64,000 bases of DNA from Bacteroidota bacterium (GTDB lineage Bacteria > Bacteroidota > Bacteroidia > Chitinophagales > Saprospiraceae): positions 24,582 through 88,581 of the forward strand of contig JAKOVW010000062.1 in the NCBI GenBank assembly GCA_029781865.1. Reading direction: 5' to 3'. The notes beneath the pieces were generated by a model that saw only the letters and a list, made by a program, of their open reading frames with translations, did not search any database and was not told the DNA's origin. A program made the translations under genes and the position numbers. Below are positions 26,199 through 35,722 of the stretch, in pieces (the first letter of the stretch is position 1; each line of letters opens with the position of its first letter).

Positions 26199-26789
26199 AT
26201 GAATATCGGATTGTTTTTTGGTTCATTCAATCCAGTTCATACCGGCCATATGATCATCGCTCAGCATCTGGCCAATCAACCAGAAATAGATCAGGTCTGG
26301 CTGGTGGTTAGTCCGCATAATCCGTTGAAATTAAAATCCAGTCTTGCCAATGATTATGACCGGCTTCATCTGGTCAATCTTGCTGTTGAAGACAATCCCA
26401 AAATCAAAAGTTGCAATGTGGAATTCAAATTGCCACAACCTTCCTATACTATTGATACCCTGGCTTATTTAAAAGAAAAATACCCGCAACATGTATTTGC
26501 TCTGATTATGGGTAGCGACAATCTCGATAGTCTGACCAAATGGAAGCATTACGAACTCATCCTGCAAAATCATCTGATTTACATCTACAACAGACCTGAA
26601 ACAGAAAAAGAGAATCCATTATCAACACATCCTAATGTGAGATTCTGCAAAGCGCCGTTAATTGAAATTTCATCTACCGAAATCCGGACGATGATCAACG
26701 AAGGCCTTTCTGTCAGATACCTATTACCGGACAAGGTGTTTGAGTATATTCAAGGCAGCACCATGTATAAATTGAAAAATGAAAAATGA
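26199..26789 (+). CDS. nadD: Nicotinate-nucleotide adenylyltransferase
   Basis: 196 residues. The nucleotidyltransferase motif GLFFGSFNPVHTGHMIIAQH includes the catalytic HxGH. ALIMGSDNLDSLTKWKHYE is typical of NadD, and the C-terminal ISSTEIRTMI carries the second nucleotide-binding motif. It adenylates nicotinate mononucleotide in NAD synthesis. It is the second gene after dnaN. Downstream lies the hairpin array, which may also end its transcript. Confidence 0.96.
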   Translation: MNIGLFFGSFNPVHTGHMIIAQHLANQPEIDQVWLVVSPHNPLKLKSSLANDYDRLHLVNLAVEDNPKIKSCNVEFKLPQPSYTIDTLAYLKEKYPQHVFALIMGSDNLDSLTKWKHYELILQNHLIYIYNRPETEKENPLSTHPNVRFCKAPLIEISSTEIRTMINEGLSVRYLLPDKVFEYIQGSTMYKLKNEK

Positions 26790-26844
26790 ATTTGTCCGGT
26801 ATCCGGAAATTTCAAATATCATTTTCATCACAATCATTTCTACA

Positions 26845-27345
26845 ATCCTGTCACCCCTTCGGGGTTTGATTTACAGTTATTATTCAGAATTTTGTTTTTC
26901 AACTTCGAAGAGGTGGAATTATTATTGCATATTATAACATACATAGTAAACCATGAAAGGGTGACATTTTTTTTCTACAATCATATCACCCCTTCGGGGT
27001 TTGATGTGCCGTTATTATTTGGAATTTTGTTTTTAACCTCGAAGAGGTGGAATTATTATTGCATATTATAACATACATAGTAAACCATGAAAGGGTGACA
27101 TTTTTTTCTACAATCATATCACCCCTTCGGGGTTTGATTTACCATTATTATTCGGAATGACATTTTACAATTTTTCCCCAACCTCGAAGAGGTGGAATTA
27201 TTGTAATATCATATTACACCAATTCTGAACCCTGAAAGGGTGACATTATTGTAATTCCATAGGACGCAAATGTTGAACCCTGAAAGGGTGACATTATTAT
27301 AGCACATCATGGCATCCATTTTTAACCCTGAAAGGGTGACATTAT
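26845..27345. repeat. Array of short palindromic hairpin repeats
   Basis: The space between convergent nadD and the T9SS gene is filled by three units of about 134 bases (starting at 26851, 26986 and 27119), then shorter copies. Each unit holds three kinds of hairpin with a GAA/TTC loop: CACCCCTTCGGGGT, ACCTCGAAGAGGT (first copy AACTTCGAAGAGGT) and CCATGAAAGG or CCCTGAAAGGG. The flanks are also repeated (GTGGAATTATTATTGCATAT, AACATACATAGTAAACCATG). There is no gene or spacer/repeat organisation of CRISPR type. It probably acts as a bidirectional transcript end and is a REP/BIME-like element. Confidence 0.85.
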
Positions 27346-27378
27346 TCCCATACATTCCTTTGAATTCCAATTTTCAAT

Positions 27379-28539
27379 TTATTTATCCACCACAATTTTT
27401 TTGGAAATCAATTTTTTCAATTTTCCCGAAGTCGTTTGAATGAAATATATTCCATTTGAAAGATCTTTCATTGGTATAATGTTCCGCAATTTATTGAAGG
27501 TATAATTCAAACACAATTTTCCCATAAAATTGTAAATTCTGACGTCATGCGACTCGCCATCATCATGAAATAAAATCTGCAGGAATTCCTGAACAGGATT
27601 TGGATGTATTTCAAAATTGAATTCTTCTGCTTCCGTCGAATTCGTTGCCTGGTCCAGTTTCATTTCATATAAATTGCCACCCAGATTAATGGTCGAATTA
27701 TATTCATCTGTCAGATACCAGGTATTATCTTTAGCATAACAAATGCCCTCCTTTTGCGTGAAGGTTGGAAGTACAATCATTTGCGATTTCCCCTGAAAAA
27801 AACGACTCGATTGAAAATCGGTGAACATCCAAATCCGATCGTGCGATAACAAGATCAATTGCTTTTCTACCGGATTGATTGCTGCTCCTGTGATCCAAAA
27901 AAACAACATTGGTCCGGGACCGGTTTTAAAACTATCGACTGGGGATAGTTTGTAATCTCCGGGTATGGCAGGCATGGTATACTGATAGGTATAGCCGGTA
28001 AATGGGCTCGTCCTGTTTTTTGAAAATAAATGCAAACTATCCTGATACCATACCATCGCTTCCATATCAAAATTTTGTTCCGCAGACGATGGAGGAAAAT
28101 CTTTTTGATTTGCATAACTGAAGGTAATCTTTTCAGCTGTGATCTGATCGGAAGAATGTTGGTCTACATTTTTCAAAATATAAATTTTAAGATTGGTGCG
28201 GTCATTATTGTTATTTCCAAAATCGCCAATGTAGATGGTTCCTTTGTAATCTGTAGTTATATCTTCCCAATCTGTTTTACTCACATTGGTCATTTTTAGA
28301 GTGCGCAAAACCCTACAATCTGTATTAATCTCGTAAATCTCTTCCGGACTGTTGTTGTCCACCTGGGTCCAAAAGCTAAGACCCTGATTTAAACTGAGAA
28401 TTCCCGAACTGTGATTCATGCGCGAATCCAGTTTGCAGAGTTGATTCCAGGAAGAAGTCTGACTGTGCAGGTTCCAGCCGGATATCCATAACAGTATAAT
28501 TGCGAAGTGTTTCATTAATTTAAAATTCAATTTTTCCAT
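27379..28539 (-). CDS. Secreted beta-propeller-like protein with T9SS type A sorting domain
   Basis: 386 residues. The secretion signal is MKHFAIILLWISGWNLHSQ; ATG 28515, eight codons in, is an equally good start. The middle part reads like a six-bladed propeller (DYKGTIYIGDFGNNNNDR, FDMEAMVWYQDSLHLFSKN, LSHDRIWMFTDF). The C-terminal 75 residues are a Por secretion system sorting domain (FEIHPNPVQEFLQILFH, LSNGIYFIQTTSGK). It is predicted to be exported by Sec, then T9SS, to the cell surface or medium. The ligand or reaction is unknown. Monocistronic. Confidence 0.8.
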   Translation of the reverse strand: MEKLNFKLMKHFAIILLWISGWNLHSQTSSWNQLCKLDSRMNHSSGILSLNQGLSFWTQVDNNSPEEIYEINTDCRVLRTLKMTNVSKTDWEDITTDYKGTIYIGDFGNNNNDRTNLKIYILKNVDQHSSDQITAEKITFSYANQKDFPPSSAEQNFDMEAMVWYQDSLHLFSKNRTSPFTGYTYQYTMPAIPGDYKLSPVDSFKTGPGPMLFFWITGAAINPVEKQLILLSHDRIWMFTDFQSSRFFQGKSQMIVLPTFTQKEGICYAKDNTWYLTDEYNSTINLGGNLYEMKLDQATNSTEAEEFNFEIHPNPVQEFLQILFHDDGESHDVRIYNFMGKLCLNYTFNKLRNIIPMKDLSNGIYFIQTTSGKLKKLISKKIVVDK

Positions 28540-28614
28540 TGTGATCCATTGGCTTTCGAATCAGATCGATGAAACCAATATTCACGCATTTAATTATTTG
28601 CCGGCTATCCTTAC

Positions 28615-28672
28615 CTACCCAATCTGCCTAATCTGCGTAATCTGCGTAATCTGTGTAATCTGCGTACCCATC
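28615..28672 (-). repeat. Tandem ATTACGCAG repeat after rsmG
   Basis: Five to six copies of a 10-11 base unit, (C/T)GCGTAATCT on the plus strand, lie directly downstream of the rsmG stop. In the direction of rsmG they read GCAGATTACGCAGATTAC. This CACAGATTACGCAG type of simple repeat is common between genes of Bacteroidota. Confidence 0.75.
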
Positions 28673-29300
28673 AATGCAGTTGCAAATAAATCAAATACTT
28701 CTCATCAAAATAGTCCTCCGGAAAACGATCGCGAATATTCCAGATTTCATAATAAGCCTTTGATTTAATTTCTTTGATTTCTTCGGTTATATTTCCTCCT
28801 TTATAAGCGATGACACCATTGGGCAATGCGGTAACAGAATCTTTCCGGATCAGTGGTTTACTCAGGATGCACAATTGGTTTAGCGTAGTCACTGCGCGGC
28901 TTACGACGAAGTGATACTTGTCTTTGCAATCCTCCGCTCTCAGATGTTTAGCTTCAATATTTTTTAATTGCAATGCCTCTGCCACTTCGCGAACTACTTT
29001 TATTTTTTTTCCTGTGCCATCAATTGCCGTAAAGGACACTTCCGGATAATAGATTGCCAGCGGTATTGCCGGAAATCCACCCCCGGTACCTAAATCCAGT
29101 ACACTGCATTTGTGATTCCATTGAATAAATTTGGTCAGTGTAAGCGAATGCAAAACATGATGTAAATAAATATGCTGTATATCCTTTCTTGATATGAGAT
29201 TTACTTTTTCATTAAACGCTTCATAAATCGCTCTCAATTGATGCAAAGCCAACAATTGATTTTTATCCAGTTCCGGAAAATATTTTAAAAGTAACTCCAT
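28671..29300 (-). CDS. rsmG: 16S rRNA (guanine-527-N7)-methyltransferase RsmG
   Basis: 209 residues from ATG 29300; a GTG at 29312 would add four residues. The protein begins MELLLKYFPELDKN and carries the GidB/RsmG signatures VNLISRKDIQHIYLHHVLHS and SAM-binding VLDLGTGGGFPAIPLAI (about 65-81), then FVVSRAVTTLNQL. It methylates G527 of 16S rRNA. It lies on the minus strand with a low-complexity repeat both before and after it. Confidence 0.95.
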   Translation of the reverse strand: MELLLKYFPELDKNQLLALHQLRAIYEAFNEKVNLISRKDIQHIYLHHVLHSLTLTKFIQWNHKCSVLDLGTGGGFPAIPLAIYYPEVSFTAIDGTGKKIKVVREVAEALQLKNIEAKHLRAEDCKDKYHFVVSRAVTTLNQLCILSKPLIRKDSVTALPNGVIAYKGGNITEEIKEIKSKAYYEIWNIRDRFPEDYFDEKYLIYLQLH

Positions 29301-29334
29301 TATATCACTCACTTATAAATTGCGAATTCCATTT

Positions 29335-29413
29335 TTATTAGTATCATCAACTCCTGGTAATTAGTAATTAGTAATTGTTAATTAGTAATTGCTAAACAAT
29401 CCCTCTCTCCCAC
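29335..29413 (-). repeat. AATTACTAATTAC simple repeat after GT2 gene
   Basis: TAATTAGTAATTAGTAATTG units on the plus strand lie between the GT2 stop (29414) and the rsmG start. Next to the GT2 stop is a purine-rich stretch (GGTGAGTGGGAGAGAGGG in GT2 sense). The position behind a stop codon matches the other low-complexity tracts. Confidence 0.6.
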
Positions 29414-30493
29414 TCACCATTTTCTCTTTTTTATCCATAAAAAAGGAAACTGAATCACAAGATGAATCAAATAAATGAGATTTAATACAGGATAATACAT
29501 ACACAGATTCTTTTCTTTGAAAATTTGACATTGCTTACAAAACAAGGGCCAGCTGATTGACCAGTAAAGCAACAGAGACCCCATTCCAATCCAATAACTT
29601 TTAAATATAAATACCCCGAACAAGCTGATATGGTAAGCTATAAAGCAGGCAAAGAAAACGATCAGGTAAAGTTTAATGCTCGGGCTGTATCTATTGGATG
29701 TGGCATAATGTCTCCATTTCTGCTTAAAATAAGTTTCATACGAATTTGATGGACCGGAATAAACAAAAGAATCGGAAGCGATGCAGATGGCGGTGTTTGT
29801 GGCATTTGCTTTTCTGCTAATCAGTAAATCATCATCCCCGTAAGCGAGTTCAGCTTGCAAGGCCTGTGGATCAAATATGGTCTTGTGATAAATTAAATTT
29901 CTTCCGGTACCCATATAAGGAATACCGGTTTCAGAAGCAGAAAGATATTGCAAGGCATTCAAAAGTGTTTCAAAACGGATAAGCCGGTTCAGCCATCCTG
30001 TTTTTGTCGTATAAGGCGCATAACCAAGAATAATTTCCGTTTCCGGACCTCTTTCCGACATCATAGTTGATAACCAAAAATTTGAAGATGGTCTGCAATC
30101 GGCATCAGAAAGGGCAATCCAATTATACCTGGCATTCGCGATGCCCAAACATAATGCCTGCTTTTTCCCTTTTGTCGTTTTTTGATTGCGCAAATACGTT
30201 AACCCGGGATATATGGCCTGCTGACTTTTTACCCATTCTTCCGTATGGTCATTTGAGCCATCATCAACAAGGATAAGTTCAAACTCAGGATAACTTTGCA
30301 TCAGAAATGCTTCCAGATTTCGTTCTAAATGAATTCTTGCATTCCGGGCACAAATGATCACCGAAACAGGCTCCGGATCCTTGAAAGGTTGGACTGTTTT
30401 TTTATTAGCTAACCTGTTGAAAATGAGAAGCCAGTAACATATTATACCCGTCAATGAAATAAGTAAGGAAATGAGCCAGAACGTATCAATCAC
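29414..30493 (-). CDS. Family 2 glycosyltransferase, membrane-bound
   Basis: The best start is GTG 30493 (about 360 residues), which places a membrane helix at the N-terminus (FWLISLLISLTGIICYWLLI). Open frame extends further upstream but would overlap porU2 on the other strand and looks non-coding. The GT-A domain carries VSVIICARNARIHLERNLEA, LVDDGSNDHTEEW and the DxD-like ALSDADCRPS; a QxxRW-type motif appears as KQKWRHYATSN. Two to three C-terminal membrane helices follow (YLIVFFACFIAYHISLFGVF). It probably transfers a sugar to a lipid or polysaccharide at the inner membrane. Substrate unknown. Confidence 0.85.
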   Translation of the reverse strand: MIDTFWLISLLISLTGIICYWLLIFNRLANKKTVQPFKDPEPVSVIICARNARIHLERNLEAFLMQSYPEFELILVDDGSNDHTEEWVKSQQAIYPGLTYLRNQKTTKGKKQALCLGIANARYNWIALSDADCRPSSNFWLSTMMSERGPETEIILGYAPYTTKTGWLNRLIRFETLLNALQYLSASETGIPYMGTGRNLIYHKTIFDPQALQAELAYGDDDLLISRKANATNTAICIASDSFVYSGPSNSYETYFKQKWRHYATSNRYSPSIKLYLIVFFACFIAYHISLFGVFIFKSYWIGMGSLLLYWSISWPLFCKQCQIFKEKNLCMYYPVLNLIYLIHLVIQFPFLWIKKRKW

Positions 30494-30544
30494 CTTTAAA
30501 GATAAAAAAACGGGGAAATCAATTAATATTACAATATTTTTATA

Positions 30545-30552
30545 TATGTTTG
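30545..30552 (+). promoter_or_regulatory. Candidate porU2 promoter -7 element
   Basis: TATGTTTG matches TAnnTTTG, 32 bases before the porU2 ATG, in the 91-base divergent space from the GT2 gene. No clear -33 box was found. Confidence 0.4.
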
Positions 30553-30584
30553 TATCTGATAATCCATTAAGTCTATAGTTTTTT

Positions 30585-33500
30585 ATGCCGCGATTTCTAC
30601 AAGCTTGTCTATTTACGATGCTGATTCTGGACTTAAATGCCCAGATGACCTTCAAGTCCCAATCTCTTTTTGGCAACGAATGGATTCGCCCCGGACTTGA
30701 ATACCATAAATTAAAAATTGCAGATGACGGACTGTATAAAATTAGTTACCAGCAATTGATCCAGGCCGGAATACCGGTTGGAAGCATTACTGCAGACCGA
30801 TTTAAATTAATCCGCTTTGGTACAGAAACACCTCTGATCCGGTCAACTTCCGGAATAATGGGTAACCAGGATTATCTTCTTTTTTATGGCTACCGCAACA
30901 GAGCCGATCTCGATGAACCCTTATTTGATGATCCAAAAACCCTGATGAACAGAGAGTACAGTTTGTACAATGACACTTCAGCCTATTACTTAAGCTGGGA
31001 TAATGTTCCTTCCGGATCCGACGTTTCGCGCATCTCCAACGACCTCTCTTCGCTGCCACCGAAAGAGGACTATTATATCAATTCGAAAACTGCTTATTTC
31101 ACCGAAAACAATTTCAAACGCAGCAATGGGGAACAACATGAAATTAAATTTCCATTGTATGATGCTTGCCAGGGATATGCAACCGATATTTTCCAAACCC
31201 GGACATTTGCTTTACAAACTGAACATGCATTTGGGTCAGGGCCTGACGCGGTATTCAACATAAGCTATTCCGGATATGGGCAAGATGGCACTTCCCACAA
31301 AGCCAATTTTCAATTGAATGGAACCCTGATCGATAATGATGTTTTTACCGGATATCAGTTCAGGACGAAAGATCTCAGTTTGTCTGCTGCAGAATTAAAA
31401 GATCAGACCGATTTAAAAATAGATGCAATAGGCAATCCGGAAGATTTTCTCGTCGTATCCGTGATCGATTATTCTTATCCCAGCACGTTCAACTTCAACC
31501 AGAAAAAAACCGGATTACTACGGTTTGATGCAAGCAACACGAATAAATATATTGAACTTGAAAATTTTGACGGAGGGGATGAGATCATTGTATATGATCT
31601 GACCAATCATTTTTATTTATATAGTACCAGGGAAAGCAACGGCGTATACAAAATAAATCTTCCGGCATCTGCACAAAAAAGAGAACTACTTGTAATCAAT
31701 AAGGCAGAAATCAAATCAACAAACCCCCTTGAAAAAATAAATTTTACGCCTCTAAATCCCGGAGATTACGATTATGTTATTCTGTATCATCCGAAACTCA
31801 TGGATGATGGCAATGGGAATAATTACGTTCAGCAATATATCAATTACAGGTCTTCTGCTGAAGGTGGATCACATCAGGTTGCTGCTATCAATATTGAAAA
31901 TCTCTATGATCAGTTTGCTTACGGCATTGAGACACATCCATTGGCGATTAAAAATTTTGCTCAATATGTGAGTACGATCTGGCCTAAGCTAAAGTATTTT
32001 TTAATCATTGGAAAAGGTCTGGATTACTATAGCTACCGGAAAACGGGCATTGATCCAAGCTACTTTTTTGTTCCAACCTATTCGTATCCGGCCGCCGACA
32101 TGATGCTGATCACTGATAACAACAAGCAGCCTCTTTATGCATTCGGCAGGTTACCGGTTATCAATGGAAATGAACTTAAATTCTACCTGGATAAAGTAAA
32201 ATCACATGAACGTTATTTAAGCAATACAACATACAATATTGAATCCAGGGAATGGCAAAAACGGATCATTCATTTATCCGGTGGCGATCCGACTATTTAC
32301 AGTTGGATCAGCAATGAACTCAGCACCATGGAAGATACCATTGAAACAAATTTATTTGGTGCTCATGTAGAAACGTTTTATAAACAAAGCAGTAATACCA
32401 TTGAAGTTTCCAATAGCGAGAAATTAAAATCAGATATTAATGAGGGTAGCTCTATTATTGCTTTCATGGGTCACTCTGCTGCTATTCGTTTGGACTTCAA
32501 TCTCGAAAATGTAGATTCATACAAAAACAAAGACAAGTATCATTTATTCATGGCCATGGGCTGTTATGCAGGAGCCATGTTTTCGGCCAACCGGTCGATC
32601 AGTGAAGATCACAACCTGGCACCTGAAAAAGGATCTATCGTTTATCTTGCTAATACCACAGCCGGCTATCCGAATATTTTAGGAATCTATGGCCAGGAAT
32701 TTTATCATCAACTGGGCTCCGACAATTATGGAAAATCAATTGGTGAAGCTATGCGCTCTACCTTTTCAGTCCTTCAGAAACTTGGAGGAGAGTCCTTATT
32801 GACACAGGCCTATTCAACCAGTTTCAACGGAGATCCTGCTATACATATCAATATAAATAAGTCGCAGGATTACACTGTGGATTCCAAAACAGTTACAACA
32901 AATCCTTCGCTTGTTTTTAGTTCGCAAAAAGAATTTCAGTTGAAATTTGATGTAGTGAGCCTGGGCGCATATGTAAAAGACAGTCTGTTATTAACGATAG
33001 ATAAAAAATTACCTTCCGGTAAAATCGTAACGATCTACAATGCAAAAATTGCAAATCCTGCATCCAGGTCTTCACAAACGATTCTGATACCAGTTGGAGG
33101 CGATGAGGCTATCGGATATAACAGTCTATTTGTCAAACTGGATGGCAGAGATGAAATCAGTGAAGGACCACTTCCTGATGCAGAAAATAATAATGAATTA
33201 ATCATTAATGGACAGAAAGGTTATACCTTCTATGTGTTTGGCAATGAAGCCAGACCGGTTTACCCGGCGGAGTTCGCCATTGTTAATAACAGCAATTTGA
33301 AACTGATAGCAGATAACGGCAATACACTTGCTACTGCAATAAATTACTTTCTTGAAATTGACACTACAGAATATTTTAATAGTCCGTTACGGAAAAATAC
33401 AATCATCAAACAAACCGGTGGAACCATTACCTGGGCTCCCAACATCAGCCTGATTCCCAATACCGTTTATTATTGGAGGACTGCACCGGATAGTATTGGC

Positions 33501-35573
33501 TCCGGTGTATTTGCCTGGAGATATTCGTCTTTCATTTATCTTCCAAACAGTTCGGAAGGATGGAATCAATCTCATTATTTCCAATTTAAAAAAGATGATT
33601 TATTTAAAATGAAATTGCAGGAACCGGAACGAACCTTTAACTACGCCGATGCCTATGTGGAAATAAGGGCCAACAACGGATATATTGAATTGCCCACTTA
33701 TATCCGTCCCAGAGTTTATGTCGGTACTGATGTAGCATCCGATTATGAATACTGGTTGCATACAGCCAACTTTTCCGGAGTCGTGATCAATGTTTTTGAT
33801 CCGCTAACCGGTAAAATGTGGATTAATAAAAGCGGAGGCGACTTCAATAGTGTTTCAGAATCCGGATACATCAATAAACCTTTTTTCGTTTTTAAAACTT
33901 CGAATTCAACGGAACGATCCGCACTCATGGATTTTTTACAAAATGGAATACCTTACAATCACGTAGTCATATTTAGTACACTTAGCCAATACCAATACTC
34001 TTACTATCCTGAACTTTGGGAATCCGATGGCACCCGAAATTTATACTCCGTGCTGGAATCCTTTGGTGCAACTTCGGTTCGCAATTTGAAAAATCTGAAT
34101 TCAGTACCCTACATCATGATATACCGAAAGGGACGATCCGATTTTGAAGTAAAGGAAAGTGTCGGAAACTTTACGGATGAAAATGAAATTTCGCATTCGT
34201 TTTCCATTCTTCAAACCTCCGGTTTTATTCAATCGAAATTGGTGGGTCCGGCAAAATCATGGAACAGGTATTTATGGGATTCCAAAAATTTCAATGGAAA
34301 TGAAGATCAGCAGGAAATCAATATTTATGGAATTGATCCCAACGGTACTGAGAGTCTGCTCTTCGCATCCTTCACTCAGAATGATGTTAGTCTGAAAGGA
34401 ATCGACGCAAAAAAATATCCACATCTGAAATTGGAATGGAAATCATCCGATACGATTTCAAGAACTGCTCCCGAATTAAATTACTGGAGAGTGCTGTATG
34501 AAGGACTTCCGGACGCTGCCTTTAACCCATCTTTATTGTTGACCAAAAGTAAGGATACCATTAACCAGGGAGATGTATTTAATGTAAAAATAGCAGCACA
34601 AAATATTGGTTCTTCAGGTATGGACAGTTTGCTGGTAAAATTTACCATCGTCAACCAACTCAATCAACAAACTACCAGCTACAGGCGATTCATATCCTTA
34701 GCTCCGTTGGATACGATCCATATTCCATTCAGCTATAATACATCTGCAGTGTATGGATCATTTAAACTTTTCATCGAATTAAATCCGAATAATGACCAGG
34801 CCGAGTTATATACATTTAACAATACAGCCATCATACCGTTTTTTGTCAAGCATGACAAAAGAAAACCTTATATGGAAGTCACTTTCGACAAACATAAAAT
34901 TTTAAATGACGATATCGTATCCAGCAAGGCAGTCATTGAAATTACGTTACAGGATGAAAACAAGGATTTGCTGCTGAATGATACTTCTGCATTTACCATC
35001 AAAATCAAAGAGCCCGGAGGATCCGCGCAACGCGTGTACTTTGCACAAAACAATGTCAGTTTTATTCCGGCCGGTTTTAACGATAACAAAGTAAAGGCCA
35101 TTATTAAAGGCGATTTCAAAAGAGATGGCATCTACACCCTTTACGTTTCGGCAGTAGATGGTTCCGGTAATACCGCCACCGATCAGGATTATATAACCGA
35201 CTTTACTATCGTTACAAAATCATCTGTTGGAAATTTACTCAATTATCCAAATCCGTTTACCACCAAAACCCGCTTCGTGTATACACTCACGGGTGATATC
35301 CAACCGGAAAATTATATGATCCAAATTATGTCTGTATCCGGAAAAGTAGTCAAAGTAATCACGAAGGAAGAATTGGGCCCACTTACTATTGGCACACACA
35401 TGACAGATTATGAATACAACGGTACAGATGACTTCGGTGAACGACTCGCCAATGGCGTTTATCTCTACCGGTTTGTCGTAAAAGACAAGAATAAAAACTC
35501 CTGGGATAAATACGATACCGGAACGGATCAGTATTTTAAAAATGATTTTGGGAAAATGGTCATTATTAGATAG
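30585..35573 (+). CDS. porU2: Gingipain-like C25 peptidase, T9SS sortase PorU2-type
   Basis: 1662 residues with an N-terminal signal peptide (LFTMLILDLNAQ). The N-terminal domain begins YHKLKIADDGLYKISYQQL, as in PorU proteins. The peptidase C25 (gingipain-fold) domain spans roughly residues 390-770, with the His-Cys dyad at His630 (FMGHSAA) and Cys660 (AMGCYAGA). Long Ig-like/CARDB-like stretches follow (about 1260-1500). The protein ends in a FlgD-like/T9SS module (LLNYPNPFTTKTRFVYTLTG, LANGVYLYRFVVKDK). PorU cleaves sorting domains and attaches cargo to A-LPS on the cell surface; this long form matches the PorU2 class, whose precise role is less certain. The stop codon lies at the edge of a G-rich repeat. 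Confidence 0.82.
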   Translation: MPRFLQACLFTMLILDLNAQMTFKSQSLFGNEWIRPGLEYHKLKIADDGLYKISYQQLIQAGIPVGSITADRFKLIRFGTETPLIRSTSGIMGNQDYLLFYGYRNRADLDEPLFDDPKTLMNREYSLYNDTSAYYLSWDNVPSGSDVSRISNDLSSLPPKEDYYINSKTAYFTENNFKRSNGEQHEIKFPLYDACQGYATDIFQTRTFALQTEHAFGSGPDAVFNISYSGYGQDGTSHKANFQLNGTLIDNDVFTGYQFRTKDLSLSAAELKDQTDLKIDAIGNPEDFLVVSVIDYSYPSTFNFNQKKTGLLRFDASNTNKYIELENFDGGDEIIVYDLTNHFYLYSTRESNGVYKINLPASAQKRELLVINKAEIKSTNPLEKINFTPLNPGDYDYVILYHPKLMDDGNGNNYVQQYINYRSSAEGGSHQVAAINIENLYDQFAYGIETHPLAIKNFAQYVSTIWPKLKYFLIIGKGLDYYSYRKTGIDPSYFFVPTYSYPAADMMLITDNNKQPLYAFGRLPVINGNELKFYLDKVKSHERYLSNTTYNIESREWQKRIIHLSGGDPTIYSWISNELSTMEDTIETNLFGAHVETFYKQSSNTIEVSNSEKLKSDINEGSSIIAFMGHSAAIRLDFNLENVDSYKNKDKYHLFMAMGCYAGAMFSANRSISEDHNLAPEKGSIVYLANTTAGYPNILGIYGQEFYHQLGSDNYGKSIGEAMRSTFSVLQKLGGESLLTQAYSTSFNGDPAIHININKSQDYTVDSKTVTTNPSLVFSSQKEFQLKFDVVSLGAYVKDSLLLTIDKKLPSGKIVTIYNAKIANPASRSSQTILIPVGGDEAIGYNSLFVKLDGRDEISEGPLPDAENNNELIINGQKGYTFYVFGNEARPVYPAEFAIVNNSNLKLIADNGNTLATAINYFLEIDTTEYFNSPLRKNTIIKQTGGTITWAPNISLIPNTVYYWRTAPDSIGSGVFAWRYSSFIYLPNSSEGWNQSHYFQFKKDDLFKMKLQEPERTFNYADAYVEIRANNGYIELPTYIRPRVYVGTDVASDYEYWLHTANFSGVVINVFDPLTGKMWINKSGGDFNSVSESGYINKPFFVFKTSNSTERSALMDFLQNGIPYNHVVIFSTLSQYQYSYYPELWESDGTRNLYSVLESFGATSVRNLKNLNSVPYIMIYRKGRSDFEVKESVGNFTDENEISHSFSILQTSGFIQSKLVGPAKSWNRYLWDSKNFNGNEDQQEINIYGIDPNGTESLLFASFTQNDVSLKGIDAKKYPHLKLEWKSSDTISRTAPELNYWRVLYEGLPDAAFNPSLLLTKSKDTINQGDVFNVKIAAQNIGSSGMDSLLVKFTIVNQLNQQTTSYRRFISLAPLDTIHIPFSYNTSAVYGSFKLFIELNPNNDQAELYTFNNTAIIPFFVKHDKRKPYMEVTFDKHKILNDDIVSSKAVIEITLQDENKDLLLNDTSAFTIKIKEPGGSAQRVYFAQNNVSFIPAGFNDNKVKAIIKGDFKRDGIYTLYVSAVDGSGNTATDQDYITDFTIVTKSSVGNLLNYPNPFTTKTRFVYTLTGDIQPENYMIQIMSVSGKVVKVITKEELGPLTIGTHMTDYEYNGTDDFGERLANGVYLYRFVVKDKNKNSWDKYDTGTDQYFKNDFGKMVIIR

Positions 35574-35670
35574 GGGGTTAGGGGTAAGTAGTTAGTGGTT
35601 AGGAGTTAGTGTTTAGTGGATATTGAATATTGTTTATTGAACATTGATCATTGGTTATTGATTATTGGCA
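35568..35670 (+). repeat. G-rich and ATTG-rich low-complexity repeat after porU2
   Basis: It starts at the porU2 stop (AGATAGGGGGTTAGGGG), continues as AGTTAGTGGTTAGGAGTTAG, then changes to TATTGAATATTGTTTATTG and TTGATCATTGGTTATTG units. The G-rich strand is again in sense with the gene just ended. Confidence 0.75.
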
Positions 35671-35722
35671 AAACCAAGTCTATCATAAAATTCATTCAAC
35701 TTTAAAAATAGAGCTCCAATTT

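Noticed and set aside
26845..27345. CRISPR-like array
   Set aside because: The repeated units are about 134 bases and contain several different hairpins; flanks and spacers are themselves repeated, and no cas gene is present.
30494..30676. N-terminal extension of the GT2 glycosyltransferase
   Set aside because: It would overlap the start and promoter of porU2, has no family similarity, and the membrane anchor begins at the GTG 30493.
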